The notes: generated by a model not told the origin, from the sequence alone. A stretch of 64,000 nucleotides of DNA from Desulfosudis oleivorans (GCA_020723325.1 DYJD01000009.1:162776-226775); one strand, 5' to 3'; shown: positions 54,247 to 63,847, counted from the first letter of the stretch. A program made the numbers and translations.

Positions 54247-56199
54247 ATGAACACCAACTTCACATGCCGGATCATCCGTACGTTTATGTTGATAATCGCC
54301 ACGGCCGTCATGCCCATATGGGCCCAAGCCGCCTTCAACCAAGCCGTCATCATTGATCACACGTGCACGAACATCAACGCCATCCCCCGATCCGCCATTG
54401 AGCAAGCCGTGCAGAGTCTCCATATTGCCTATGGCCACACTTCCCACGGCAGCCAGATCACCGAGGGCATGACCGGCCTGGTGGATTTCGCCAACAACGG
54501 CGGGCTTGGCCTGCAACTGCCCAGGGATATCTTCCAGTGGAATCAAGGCGGAACAAACGGCGCCTTGGACCTGCACGATTATGCCATGGACGGCGATGCG
54601 GGCTATTATCCCCAATGGGTTGATAATACCCGCAATTATCTGGGATCCCCGGAGGCAGGCACCGGCCGAGGAAGCGCCCATCCCATGGTCAATGTCATCA
54701 TGTGGGCCTGGTGCGGCCAAGTGAGCGGCAAATACGCCAACGGTACGCTTACTTCCGAATACTTGACGCCCATGTCCCAATTGGAGCAGGAGTACCCCGG
54801 CATCATTTTTGTCTACATGACCGGCCACCTGGACCACTGGGATGACGCCAATAACAAGGCCGCCAATCAGATGATCCGGAACTACTGCCTGCAAAACAAA
54901 AAGGTGTTGTATGATTTTGCCGATATCGAAAGCTATGATCCGGACGTCAAGCACTTTGAATTTGCCGGCGACGACTGCACCTACTATGCCTCGGCCACCG
55001 GCAATGCGCTTGGAAACTGGGCCCAGGAATGGCAAAATAGTCATGTCCAGGGTACAGACTGGTACGATTGCGGCGCGGCCCACAGCGAACCATTGAACGC
55101 CAACCGCAAGGCTTACGCAGCCTGGTGGTTATGGGCGCGACTTTCCGGATGGTCGCCGGATCAGCCGTCCAATCAGGCGCCCTCGGCACCCCAGTTGATC
55201 TCACCTGCGGACGGTGAAACCGGCTTGTCTTTGACGCCCGAGCTGCGCACAGGCGCCTTCTCGGATCCGGACAGCGGCGACACCCACAGCCAGTCCCATT
55301 GGCAGGTGGCTGGTTCCGCGGATTTTTCCAATCTGATTTACAACAACGAAAGTACTGTCAGTCTGACGACCTGCCGGCTCCCCGAAGCGCTTTTATCCTC
55401 CGGCGTCCTTTACTATTGGCGGGTCCGGCATGTGGACAACCATGGAACCCCGTCGGCCTGGTCCGCGACCCGGCAGTTCACCACCCTTTCGGCAGTATCT
55501 GAAGACGCCGACGGGGATGGGATACCAGACACCCAGGAAATCAACGATCAAACCGTGGATTTGGACAGCGACGGCAACGCCGATATCAATCAAGCCGGCA
55601 TGAAATGCCTCAAGACCTGTGAAGGCAATGTCATGGCGGCCATCAAACAACAAGCCGGTATTCTTGCCATTCAAACCTTTAAATCCGTTGCCGGCAGCAG
55701 TATCACAAATACCACCAACCGGCCTGCGGAACTTCCCTTCGGCCTGCTCCAGTTCAGCCTGCAGGTGCAAAACGCCGGAGATACGGCGCAGTTGACCATC
55801 CATTTTTCCCAACCCGCGGCTGCAACCGCACACTGGTACAAATACGATTCGACCCACGGCTGGACGGATTTTTCCGCCCATGCCACCTTCAGTGCGGACC
55901 GCAAGTGCGTGACCTTGGAACTTCAGGACGGCGGTTTCGGTGATGCCGACGGCCTGGCCAACGGCATCATTGTGGATCCATCCGGTCCTGGGACGGTTTC
56001 AACTCCAGAAAGCGGCAATACCGGAAGCGGCGGCTCTTCGGGCGGTAACTGCTTCATCGGCAGCATGCTTGATTTTGATTCCAGCCATTCAACCGCATCC
56101 CTTGACAGAACCCATGCCCATCGTAGTATAATCCCGGCATTTCAAGATCAGCGGCAAGCGGCAAGGAACAGCAACGGAAAGATCGTCGGCCGAGAATGA
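54247..56199 (+). CDS. Secreted protein: SGNH-like region, FnIII, choice-of-anchor-U
   Basis: 650 residues. Signal peptide (FMLIIATAVMPIWAQA). Residues 30-300 form an unassigned globular domain with HTCTNINAIPRSAIEQAVQS, LHIAYGHTSHGSQITEGM and VYMTGHLDHWDDANNKAANQ; the GHTSHGSQ and TGHLD motifs suggest a hydrolase-like fold, but no family is certain. A fibronectin-III-like domain (310-410), a calcium-type repeat (DADGDGIPDTQEI, DLDSDGNADIN) and a choice-of-anchor-U domain follow (IQTFKSVAGSSITNTTNRPA; AHWYKYDSTHGWTDFSAHAT). The tail has GSSGGNCFIGSMLDF, sharing CFIGS with the Ig-repeat protein at 41994. AGGAG precedes ATG by 7 bases. Confidence 0.75.
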   Translation: MNTNFTCRIIRTFMLIIATAVMPIWAQAAFNQAVIIDHTCTNINAIPRSAIEQAVQSLHIAYGHTSHGSQITEGMTGLVDFANNGGLGLQLPRDIFQWNQGGTNGALDLHDYAMDGDAGYYPQWVDNTRNYLGSPEAGTGRGSAHPMVNVIMWAWCGQVSGKYANGTLTSEYLTPMSQLEQEYPGIIFVYMTGHLDHWDDANNKAANQMIRNYCLQNKKVLYDFADIESYDPDVKHFEFAGDDCTYYASATGNALGNWAQEWQNSHVQGTDWYDCGAAHSEPLNANRKAYAAWWLWARLSGWSPDQPSNQAPSAPQLISPADGETGLSLTPELRTGAFSDPDSGDTHSQSHWQVAGSADFSNLIYNNESTVSLTTCRLPEALLSSGVLYYWRVRHVDNHGTPSAWSATRQFTTLSAVSEDADGDGIPDTQEINDQTVDLDSDGNADINQAGMKCLKTCEGNVMAAIKQQAGILAIQTFKSVAGSSITNTTNRPAELPFGLLQFSLQVQNAGDTAQLTIHFSQPAAATAHWYKYDSTHGWTDFSAHATFSADRKCVTLELQDGGFGDADGLANGIIVDPSGPGTVSTPESGNTGSGGSSGGNCFIGSMLDFDSSHSTASLDRTHAHRSIIPAFQDQRQAARNSNGKIVGRE

Positions 56200-56241
56200 A
56201 GATCTTCCAGGGAAATGCGGAAGGTTCAAGCAGGGTTCTGA

Positions 56242-57021
56242 ATGGCGGAGCATCTGGAAAAGCGCGTTGTCTTCACCAATCCGGCCGGAGAAAAGCTGGT
56301 GGGAAGCCTGCATCGGCCCAATGCGGCCGCGTCCGCCGGCTTGGTGATGGGGCATTGCTTTACCTGTTCCCGCCACACCCGGATTTTATCTGAAATCGGC
56401 AGCGCCATGGCCCAGGCCGGTTTTATGGCCCTGCGCTTTGATTTTTCCGGCAACGGCCAAAGCGAAGGCGATTTTGCGGATTCTTCCTATTCCAAATACA
56501 TGGACGAAATGTGTGCGGCCATGGATTTTCTGGCCGACGCTGGCTGCGCCTGGATCGCCCTTGCCGGGCACAGCATGGGAGCGGCCGTGGCCCTTTTAAC
56601 CGCCGTACGGACGGGCTCGGTAAAAGCCTTGTGCACCCTGGCCGGCCGGTATTCCCAATTGAATGTCATGGGCCTGCTGGACCGCCTGCAGCAGGAACAA
56701 CTGGCCGATACCGGCCGGATTACATTCACCAGCCGCGGCCGGGATCTGGCCCTGAAACGCCATTTTTTCGAGGATGCCCGCCGGCACGACCCGGCCCGGG
56801 CCTTGCAGTCCGCCGCCTTCCCCATCCTGGCAATCCACGGCGACCAGGATGAGATCATCCCCTGGACGGAAGCCGTCTATGCCCAGGAGCAAAGACCCGA
56901 CCGGGTGAAACAAGCCATTATTCCAGGCGCGGATCACATGTTTTCCATGGCCCACCACCGCCGGGCCATCACTGCCGTTGTGGTGGCATGGTTCCTAGAA
57001 CAGCGAAAGGTTATTACATGA
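56242..57021 (+). CDS. Alpha/beta hydrolase
   Basis: 259 residues. Nucleophile Ser111 in LAGHSMGAA, acid near Asp200-202 in IHGDQDEIIP, and His231 in PGADHMFS; oxyanion region GHCFTCSRHTR. Resembles the hydrolase module often paired with OsmC-like domains, acting on acylated or thioester substrates. Stop overlaps the sucA start (ATGA), an unusual coupling to the TCA-cycle operon; 42 bases after the preceding secreted-protein gene. Substrate unknown. Confidence 0.85.
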   Translation: MAEHLEKRVVFTNPAGEKLVGSLHRPNAAASAGLVMGHCFTCSRHTRILSEIGSAMAQAGFMALRFDFSGNGQSEGDFADSSYSKYMDEMCAAMDFLADAGCAWIALAGHSMGAAVALLTAVRTGSVKALCTLAGRYSQLNVMGLLDRLQQEQLADTGRITFTSRGRDLALKRHFFEDARRHDPARALQSAAFPILAIHGDQDEIIPWTEAVYAQEQRPDRVKQAIIPGADHMFSMAHHRRAITAVVVAWFLEQRKVIT

Positions 57022-59753
57022 ATTTGGACGAGACATTCAGCGCTGAATATATTGAGGCTCAATATGAAAAATGGCAGGCGGACCCCCTGGCCGTTTCCCA
57101 GGACTGGCGCCATTTCTTTCAAGGCTTTGAGATCGGCCGCAGCGGCGAAATCACCGCCGGGGTCTGCGGCCCGGACCAGGCTTTGAAACAGGCCAAGGTG
57201 GAGGCCCTGAAATACCGCTACCGCGATCTGGGGCATCTGCTGGCCTGTCTGGACCCCCTGGCGGCTTGCCCCACGGATCATCCCTTGTTGAATGTAAGCG
57301 CCTTTGGCCTGACCCTTGAAGATCTTGACCAAACTTTTTACACCCGCAGGTTCGGCCGGGATGAGCAGGCCAGCCTGAAGGAGATCATCCAGTCGTTGCG
57401 GGAGACCTACTGCCGCTCCATCGGCGTGGAATACATGCATTTGCAGGATCCGGCGGAAAAGCGCTGGCTGCAGGAGCGCATGGAAAAGACCCATAATCAT
57501 CCGGCCCTGGACAAGGCCACAAAAATCCGCATCCTGCACAAGCTCTTTCACGCCGCCGGATTTGAGACCATGCTGAACAAGAAATATCCGGCCCAGACCC
57601 GTTTTTCATTGGAAGGGGCCGAAGGGCTCATTCCCATGCTGGATGCCCTGGTGTTGCATGCGGCTGAAAAAGGCTGCGTGGACACGGTCCTGGGCATGGC
57701 CCACCGGGGGCGGCTGAATGTGCTGGTGAATATCCTGCAAAAGCCCTATCTGAAAATCTTCCAGGAATTTGCCAACTCCTATGATCCCCAAAGCCTGGTG
57801 GGGGCCGGGGATGTGAAATATCACAGCGGCTACCTGGCCCGCCTGAGCCTGCCCGGGGGGCGCGCCATGCGGATTTTTCTGGTCAACAATCCCAGCCACC
57901 TGGAATCGGTGGACCCGGTGGTGGTGGGCCTGGCCCGGGGACTGCAAGATCGCATGGACCCGGCCCGGCCCGAGCCGGGCCACGCGGTGCTGCCCATTCT
58001 GATCCACGGGGACGCGGCCTTTGCCGGACAAGGCATTGTTACCGAAACCCTCAACCTTTCCCAACTGGAAGGCTATGCCGTAAACGGCACCATTCATATG
58101 GTGGTGAACAATCAGATCGGTTACACCACCCTGCCGGAAAACGCCCGATCCACGCGCTACTCCACGGACGTGGCCAAGATGTTGATGATCCCCATTTTCC
58201 ATGTGCACGGCGAAAATCCCGAGGCCCTGGTGCACGTGATCCAATTGGCCTGCGACTATCGCTATACCTTTGGCAAGGATGTGGTCATTGATCTGATCTG
58301 CTACCGGCGCCATGGTCACAATGAAGGCGATGAGCCCTATTTCACCCAACCGGAGATGTACGCCCGCATCCGCCAGCGGCCCCCGGTGCACCGCTTATAT
58401 GCCGAAAAACTGATGGAGGAAGGCCTGGTGACGGCGGCGGAAACCGCGGAAATCGAAAAAGGGACCTGGTCCTGCCTGGAGGAACAATTTCAGGCCGAGC
58501 AAAAAACGCCGCGGACCCTGCCCCAGCCCGAATTCTACGAGCACTGGAAAGACTACCATGGCGACTTCGGCCAGGGTCCTGCCGATACCGCCGTGGCTGC
58601 GAAACAGCTTTTATCCTTGGCCCGCGGCATCAATACCTTGCCCAAGGACTTTAAACCCCATCCCAAACTGGCCAAGGTGTACGCCCAGCGTCTGGACTGC
58701 CTTGAAAAAGGTGCCGGCATCGACTGGGCCAATGCCGAAGCCCTGGCCTTTGCTTCCCTGTTGTCCGAGGGTTTTTTTGTCCGTCTGAGCGGCCAGGACT
58801 GCGCCCGCGGCACCTTCAGCCAACGCCATGCCAAGGCCTTTGACCATGAGACCGGCGCGGCTCATTGCCCCTTCAGCTCCGTGGCCGGGGCCGCGGGGCG
58901 CTTTGTGGTGCTCAACAGCTCCCTTTCGGAAATGGGCGTACTTGGTTTCGAATACGGGTATTCCCTGGCCCGGCCCGAGGGGCTGACCATCTGGGAAGCT
59001 CAGTTCGGGGATTTTGTCAACAATGCCCAGAGCATCATTGATCTGTATATCGCAAGCGGTGAAACCAAATGGCGGCGCCTGAGCGGCCTGACGCTGCTGC
59101 TGCCCCACGGCTGGGAGGGCATGGGACCGGAGCATTCCAGCGCCCGCCTGGAAAGGTTCCTGCAGTTGTGCGCCGAAGACAACATCATCGTGTGCAATCC
59201 CACAACTCCGGCCCAGTATTTTCATCTGCTGCGGCGCCAGGTGAAAAACTCCTGGCGCAAGCCCCTGATCATCATGACCCCCAAGAGCCTGCTGCGCAAC
59301 CCCCTGGCAGTATCGACTTTGTCCGCATTGAGCGCAGGCTCTTTCCAGCCGGTGCTGGACGACAACGCCTCCGCCGCCAAGGTACGGCGGGTGGTGTTCA
59401 CAAGCGGCAAGCTTTATTATGAACTGTGGCAACGCCGGCAGGCCGAGGCTGACGAATCCATTGCCATTGTCCGTCTGGAACAGTATCACCCCTTTCCGGA
59501 ATCCGAATTGCGGGCGGTCATGGCCAAATACAGCCGGGCCAAGGAATGGTTCTGGGTCCAGGAGGAACCGGAAAACATGGGGGCGTATGTCTTTGTTCGT
59601 CCCCTGCTGGAAAAATTAGGCAGCCGGTCCATCCGCTATGTGGGCCGCAAACCCTCTGCCAGCCCGGCCACCGGATTTCACAACATTTACCAAAGGGAGC
59701 AGGCGGCCATTATCAATGAAGCCATCGGCTCCCTGATCCAAAAAAACAAATGA
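57018..59753 (+). CDS. sucA: 2-oxoglutarate dehydrogenase E1 component
   Basis: 911 residues. Decarboxylates 2-oxoglutarate using thiamine diphosphate in the oxidative TCA cycle. N-terminal E2-binding helix (SAEYIEAQYEKWQADPLAVS), GMAHRGRLNVLVNILQKPYL, TPP-site IHGDAAFAGQGIVTETLNLS and HGENPEALVHVIQLACDYRY. Length is normal. Start at 57018 is fixed by the ATGA overlap with the hydrolase and AAAGG 7 bases upstream. Followed by sucB after a repeat-filled gap. Confidence 0.96.
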   Translation: MNLDETFSAEYIEAQYEKWQADPLAVSQDWRHFFQGFEIGRSGEITAGVCGPDQALKQAKVEALKYRYRDLGHLLACLDPLAACPTDHPLLNVSAFGLTLEDLDQTFYTRRFGRDEQASLKEIIQSLRETYCRSIGVEYMHLQDPAEKRWLQERMEKTHNHPALDKATKIRILHKLFHAAGFETMLNKKYPAQTRFSLEGAEGLIPMLDALVLHAAEKGCVDTVLGMAHRGRLNVLVNILQKPYLKIFQEFANSYDPQSLVGAGDVKYHSGYLARLSLPGGRAMRIFLVNNPSHLESVDPVVVGLARGLQDRMDPARPEPGHAVLPILIHGDAAFAGQGIVTETLNLSQLEGYAVNGTIHMVVNNQIGYTTLPENARSTRYSTDVAKMLMIPIFHVHGENPEALVHVIQLACDYRYTFGKDVVIDLICYRRHGHNEGDEPYFTQPEMYARIRQRPPVHRLYAEKLMEEGLVTAAETAEIEKGTWSCLEEQFQAEQKTPRTLPQPEFYEHWKDYHGDFGQGPADTAVAAKQLLSLARGINTLPKDFKPHPKLAKVYAQRLDCLEKGAGIDWANAEALAFASLLSEGFFVRLSGQDCARGTFSQRHAKAFDHETGAAHCPFSSVAGAAGRFVVLNSSLSEMGVLGFEYGYSLARPEGLTIWEAQFGDFVNNAQSIIDLYIASGETKWRRLSGLTLLLPHGWEGMGPEHSSARLERFLQLCAEDNIIVCNPTTPAQYFHLLRRQVKNSWRKPLIIMTPKSLLRNPLAVSTLSALSAGSFQPVLDDNASAAKVRRVVFTSGKLYYELWQRRQAEADESIAIVRLEQYHPFPESELRAVMAKYSRAKEWFWVQEEPENMGAYVFVRPLLEKLGSRSIRYVGRKPSASPATGFHNIYQREQAAIINEAIGSLIQKNK

Positions 59754-59772
59754 TCATAAACCATAAACCATT

Positions 59773-59800
59773 GATTCCTAATTCCTAATTCCGAATTGCC
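59773..59800. repeat. TAATTCC-type short tandem repeat, copy 3 (sucA-sucB gap)
   Basis: GATTCCTAATTCCTAATTCC then GAATTGCC, three units in the 63-base gap between sucA and sucB; same family as the copies in and beside fliO. Confidence 0.7.
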
Positions 59801-59816
59801 TTTCAAGGGGTGTGTC

Positions 59817-61070
59817 ATGCAACTGGAAATAAAAGTGCCGAGTGTGGGCGAGTCTGTCAAGGAAGCGGTTCTGGCCCAGTGGTTTAAAAAATCCGGCGAG
59901 CAAGTGCAAAAGGATGAGCCCTTGTTCGTCATCGAGACCGACAAAGTCACCCTGGAGGTGACGGCCCAGGCCGACGGGGTGCTCACCATCATTGCCGCTG
60001 AAGGCGCCACAGTGGCCATCGGCGCCGTGGTGGGAATGATCGATACGGAAAAGGCGGCTGCCATCAAGCCGAAAGCGCCTGAACCTTCGGACGTTCCCAT
60101 TGTACCAGCCCAGCCCGCAAAAGCGCTTCCCACAGTTGTAAAGCCCCAGGATACCCCACGGCCGGAACCGGTCCTGTCGCCGGCAGTGCGACGGCTGGTT
60201 TCCATCAAACAAGTGGACCCGGCCGCCATTCAGGGCAGCGGCCCCGGCGGCCGGATCACCAAAGCGGATGTGCTGGCTTTCCTGGAAAAGAGCCCCCAGC
60301 CATTGGAAGAGTCGGCCGGGGTCCGGGCTCCCGCCGGCCTTCCGGCCGCGGCCCAAGAACCGCAAGGGGCTGAGCACACCACCCGCAAGCCCATGAGCCC
60401 CATCCGCCGCAAGATCGCGGCCCGTTTGCTGGAAGCCAAAAACCACACGGCCATGCTGACCACCTTTAATGAAATCGACATGAGCCGGGCCATGGCTGTC
60501 CGGGCCCAGTTCAAGGAGCTGTTCGCGAAGCGCCATGGAATCTCCCTGGGTTTCATGTCCTTTTTCATCAAGGCGGCGGTCCAGGCCCTGAAGGAATTTC
60601 CGGAAATCAACGCCTTTATTGCGGGCGACGACATTGTTTATCATGATTATTTCCATGTGGGCGTGGCCGTGGGCTCCCCCCGGGGCTTGATCGTGCCGGT
60701 GATCCGCCATGCGGACAAGCTCGGCTTTGCGCAACTGGAGCGGGCCATCCAGGAATTCGTGGAAAAGATCAAGGACAACCGCCTCACCCTTACGGACCTG
60801 GAAGGCGGAACCTTCACCATCACCAACGGCGGAGTATTCGGCTCCCTGCTGAGCACCCCGATTTTAAACACCCCCCAGAGCGGAATTCTGGGCATGCACA
60901 AGATCGAAAAGCGGCCGGTGGTGGTGGAGGATCAAATCGTCATCCGGCCCATGATGTATGTGGCCTTGAGCTATGACCACCGCATTGTGGACGGTCGTGA
61001 GGCGGTCACTTTCCTGAAACGGATCAAAGAATGCGTCGAAAACCCTGAACGGATCATGATGGAGATCTGA
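59817..61070 (+). CDS. sucB: 2-oxoglutarate dehydrogenase E2 (succinyltransferase)
   Basis: 417 residues. One lipoyl domain (1-80) with Lys43 in ETDKVTLEVTA, a Pro/Ala linker, a peripheral-subunit-binding domain (SPAVRRLVSIKQVDPAAIQG, GGRITKADVLAFL), and the catalytic domain ending with the active site DHRIVDGREAV. Start at 59817 has AAGGGG 6 bases upstream. Ends 1 base before lpd. Confidence 0.95.
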   Translation: MQLEIKVPSVGESVKEAVLAQWFKKSGEQVQKDEPLFVIETDKVTLEVTAQADGVLTIIAAEGATVAIGAVVGMIDTEKAAAIKPKAPEPSDVPIVPAQPAKALPTVVKPQDTPRPEPVLSPAVRRLVSIKQVDPAAIQGSGPGGRITKADVLAFLEKSPQPLEESAGVRAPAGLPAAAQEPQGAEHTTRKPMSPIRRKIAARLLEAKNHTAMLTTFNEIDMSRAMAVRAQFKELFAKRHGISLGFMSFFIKAAVQALKEFPEINAFIAGDDIVYHDYFHVGVAVGSPRGLIVPVIRHADKLGFAQLERAIQEFVEKIKDNRLTLTDLEGGTFTITNGGVFGSLLSTPILNTPQSGILGMHKIEKRPVVVEDQIVIRPMMYVALSYDHRIVDGREAVTFLKRIKECVENPERIMMEI

Positions 61071-61071
61071 T

Positions 61072-62499
61072 ATGAGCAAGGAAAACACATTCGACCTGGT
61101 GGTGGTGGGGGCCGGTCCGGGCGGCTATGTGGCCGCGGTGCGGGCCGCCCAATTGGGCATGAAAACAGCCTGTGTGGAAAAGGAAGGCCGTTTGGGCGGG
61201 GTGTGCCTGAATGTGGGCTGCATACCCAGCAAGGCCTTGTTGGATTCCAGCGAATACTATCATCTGGCCCGGGCTCATTTTGCCGGCCATGGCATCCGCA
61301 CCGGCAAGATCTCATTGGATCTTAAGGCCATGATGGCCCGCAAGGATAAGGTGGTGGCGGATCTGACGGACCAGGTGCAGCGCTTGCTGGTCGGCAACGG
61401 CGTAACGATATACCAAGGGCTGGCCAGCCTGCCGGAGCAAGGCAAGGTGGCGGTACAACCGGCCGGGACTTCCGGCAAAGGCGGCGAAACCCTGGTCCTG
61501 ACAGCCGAACACATACTCCTGGCCACGGGCAGCGAACCCATGGCCCTGCCGGGTCTGGCCTTTGACGCCAAGCGGATCATCACCTCCAGCGAGGCCCTGG
61601 CCTTGGATGAGGTGCCCGGACATCTGGGCATTGTCGGCGGCGGCTATATCGGGTTGGAGCTGGGCTCGGTATGGAACCGCCTGGGGGCCAAGGTAACGGT
61701 GCTTGAGATGCTGCCCAAAATCGCCGCCGGTCTGGACGGTCAGGTGAACCGCAGCCTGTTGCGGATTTTGAAGGATCAGGGCCTGGAATTCCGTTTAAAT
61801 ACACGGGTGCTGGGCGCCAAAATCGTCAAAAACCAGGTCCGGGTGGAAACCGCGTCGGAAAACCAAAAGGAAACCTTGAGCTTTGATCATTTGCTGGTGT
61901 CCATCGGCCGCAAGCCCCTGACCAGAGGCTTGGGCCTGGAAAAGCTCGGCATGGCAACCGATCCCCGCAGCGGGCACATCCGGGTGGGGGCCGACTACCG
62001 CACCAGTGTGGCGGGCATTTACGCCATCGGCGATCTGGTGCCGGGTCCCATGCTGGCCCATAAAGCCTCGGCCGAGGGCGTCGCCGCCGTGGAATGCATG
62101 GCCGGCCTGCCCGGGGAGGTGAATTACGACACCATCCCCGCCGTGATCTACACCTGGCCGGAAGTGGCCTCCGTGGGCCTGACCGAAGAACAGGTCAAGG
62201 AACAGGGCTTGCCCTATTGCGTGGGAACCTATCCCTTTTCCGGCACCGGCCGGGCGCGCTGCATGGGTGAAAAGGACGGCTTTGTCAAGGTCATTGCCCA
62301 GTCCAAGACCGATCGCATCCTGGGGGTGCACATCATCGGTCCCCGGGCCGCGGACATGATTGCCGAAAGCGTGCTGGCCATGGAATTCGGCGCCTGTTCC
62401 GAGGACATCGCCCGTACCGTGCACGGCCATCCGACCTTTGCCGAAGCTCTGCAGGAGGCGGCCCTGGGGATCCGCAAATGTTCCATTTACTCATCTTGA
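61072..62499 (+). CDS. lpdA: Dihydrolipoyl dehydrogenase (E3)
   Basis: 475 residues. FAD motif VVVGAGPGGYVAAVRAAQLG, redox disulfide Cys45/Cys50 in GGVCLNVGCIPSK, NAD motif GIVGGGYIGLELGSVW, and C-terminal HGHPTFAEAL with the catalytic His-Glu pair. Regenerates oxidised lipoamide on SucB, making NADH. Ends 22 bases before a convergent gene. Confidence 0.96.
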   Translation: MSKENTFDLVVVGAGPGGYVAAVRAAQLGMKTACVEKEGRLGGVCLNVGCIPSKALLDSSEYYHLARAHFAGHGIRTGKISLDLKAMMARKDKVVADLTDQVQRLLVGNGVTIYQGLASLPEQGKVAVQPAGTSGKGGETLVLTAEHILLATGSEPMALPGLAFDAKRIITSSEALALDEVPGHLGIVGGGYIGLELGSVWNRLGAKVTVLEMLPKIAAGLDGQVNRSLLRILKDQGLEFRLNTRVLGAKIVKNQVRVETASENQKETLSFDHLLVSIGRKPLTRGLGLEKLGMATDPRSGHIRVGADYRTSVAGIYAIGDLVPGPMLAHKASAEGVAAVECMAGLPGEVNYDTIPAVIYTWPEVASVGLTEEQVKEQGLPYCVGTYPFSGTGRARCMGEKDGFVKVIAQSKTDRILGVHIIGPRAADMIAESVLAMEFGACSEDIARTVHGHPTFAEALQEAALGIRKCSIYSS

Positions 62500-62521
62500 A
62501 TTTGAAAAGGGCCGGGCTTGG

Positions 62522-63223
62522 TTATTGTTTTAAAATTTTTTGCAGCAATTCGATCCTTTTTTTGTTTTCCTCATCGTTGCGGAGGGCGATGACCAATTCC
62601 TTTTTCTGGATGTTCGGATTGAGGACCTGAATGTTGTCGAGCTTGTTGAGCTTGGCATAATACATCATCACATTGGGATCGGTCAGGGCCAATTCGAAAC
62701 GGGTCTTACCGGCCAGCATTTTGACCAAGGCATCCTCGTCTTTGGCGGTTTTGGTATTGTCCGGATATTTTTTCATGGCCTCGGTGATATCCTGGGGATA
62801 GGCATAGGTATCGATGATGCCCACCCGATATTTTGTAAACGCTTTTTCCACACCTTCCCAGGTGGCATTGGACCCAGCAAAGGTCATTACACCGATATAC
62901 GACCAGTCCACCGGCAAAGAAGCCACAAAGCCTTCCTTTACCTCTTCAGGCCAAGCCGGAAAATAGCCGATATAGTCCTTGGTCTGGGCCAGTTTCTGCG
63001 CTCGGGTCCAGGGATAGAACTCAACCACCAATTCGATACCTTCCTTTTTCAAGAGCTCCCGCAGTTTATTTACGGATTCACCCTGATTGGCCATATCAGA
63101 ACCGGAATAGGGCTGCCAGTCAAGGGAGGTGATCTTCCAAATTTCGGCCGGGGCAGAAATCGCCGTCAACAAGAAAGCACCGATGGTGAATATGAATAAC
63201 ACGGAAATTTTTTTCAACAGCAT
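62522..63223 (-). CDS. Periplasmic solute-binding protein, third family member
   Basis: 233 residues. Signal peptide (ISVLFIFTIGAFLLTAISAPA), mature start ITSLDWQPYSGSDMANQGES parallels CNFEPFYGESMKNQGPISEI of the two proteins at 42.7-44.2 kb (shared PY-G--M-NQG), then VEFYPWTRAQKLAQTKDYIG and YRVGIIDTYAYPQDITEAMK. More distant from that pair. GGGAGG lies 5 bases before ATG 63223. No permease or ATPase gene nearby. Confidence 0.85.
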   Translation of the reverse strand: MLLKKISVLFIFTIGAFLLTAISAPAEIWKITSLDWQPYSGSDMANQGESVNKLRELLKKEGIELVVEFYPWTRAQKLAQTKDYIGYFPAWPEEVKEGFVASLPVDWSYIGVMTFAGSNATWEGVEKAFTKYRVGIIDTYAYPQDITEAMKKYPDNTKTAKDEDALVKMLAGKTRFELALTDPNVMMYYAKLNKLDNIQVLNPNIQKKELVIALRNDEENKKRIELLQKILKQ

Positions 63224-63448
63224 AGACACCTCCCTCTTTGTACTATTCATTTTTATGTTTAAGACGTTATACCTGGAAAAAATATGGGATTGAGATGGCA
63301 CAGGAATTTTGCGGCAGAACATTTTGCACTCTATTGCAGGTATAAAACGCAAGCCGCCGCCGGTTGAAATCCGATGATGGAAAACGGATTTCAATGGTTC
63401 ATGCGAAATGAACGGCAACCGGCGGGGCATTATGAAAAACAGATCGGA

Positions 63449-63640
63449 TTAGATTTTAAGTTTTTTAATAATTTGGTCCCTCAGTTGATAGTCATGATCT
63501 TCCAGCATGGGGATAAGACTGGCGGCCACATCACTCAGGGATTTGATTTGTTTGTCCTTCATCACGCGCTGGATAATGGAAACGCCTTTTTCAATCGCGC
63601 GGATGCCTTCGGCAATTTTCAGTATATCTTCATGTTCCAT
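63449..63640 (-). CDS. Small helical protein, unknown
   Basis: 63 residues, not recognised. Predicted all-helical and amphipathic (EDILKIAEGIRAIEKGVSII, SLSDVAASLIPMLEDHDYQL), no signal peptide. AAGGAG lies 8 bases before the ATG, and a good minus-strand promoter lies 160 bases upstream, so it is likely a real gene. It precedes the solute-binding protein gene by 225 bases on the same strand. A possible heme/sensor-related regulator role cannot be judged. Confidence 0.65.
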   Translation of the reverse strand: MEHEDILKIAEGIRAIEKGVSIIQRVMKDKQIKSLSDVAASLIPMLEDHDYQLRDQIIKKLKI

Positions 63641-63797
63641 GGCTTTGCTCCTTGGTTTGGTTGAATGAAATTGGAACTGCTTCCGGATATGGCCGTGCAG
63701 TTCGAACTTACCGAATATTCAAGTTTTGCTGATGCCGGAAAAGACTGCTGTTGTAATGTTGTTTGCTGGCGTGGATACAAATTGTATTGTTGCAGCT

Positions 63798-63826
63798 ATT
63801 ATGACCAAAGACGTGCTTCTTGTCAA
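63798..63826 (-). promoter_or_regulatory. Sigma-70 promoter after repeat copy C
   Basis: Minus strand TTGACA (63826-63821), 17-base spacer, CATAAT (63803-63798). It lies 23 bases downstream of the end of repeat copy C and about 158 bases upstream of the small protein gene. Confidence 0.65.
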
Positions 63827-63847
63827 GTCGATAGACAGGCCGGCCCG

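Noticed and set aside
54038..54250. 70-residue plus-strand frame upstream of the secreted protein
   Set aside because: It spans two promoter elements and the ribosome site of the next gene, with no start signal or recognisable sequence.
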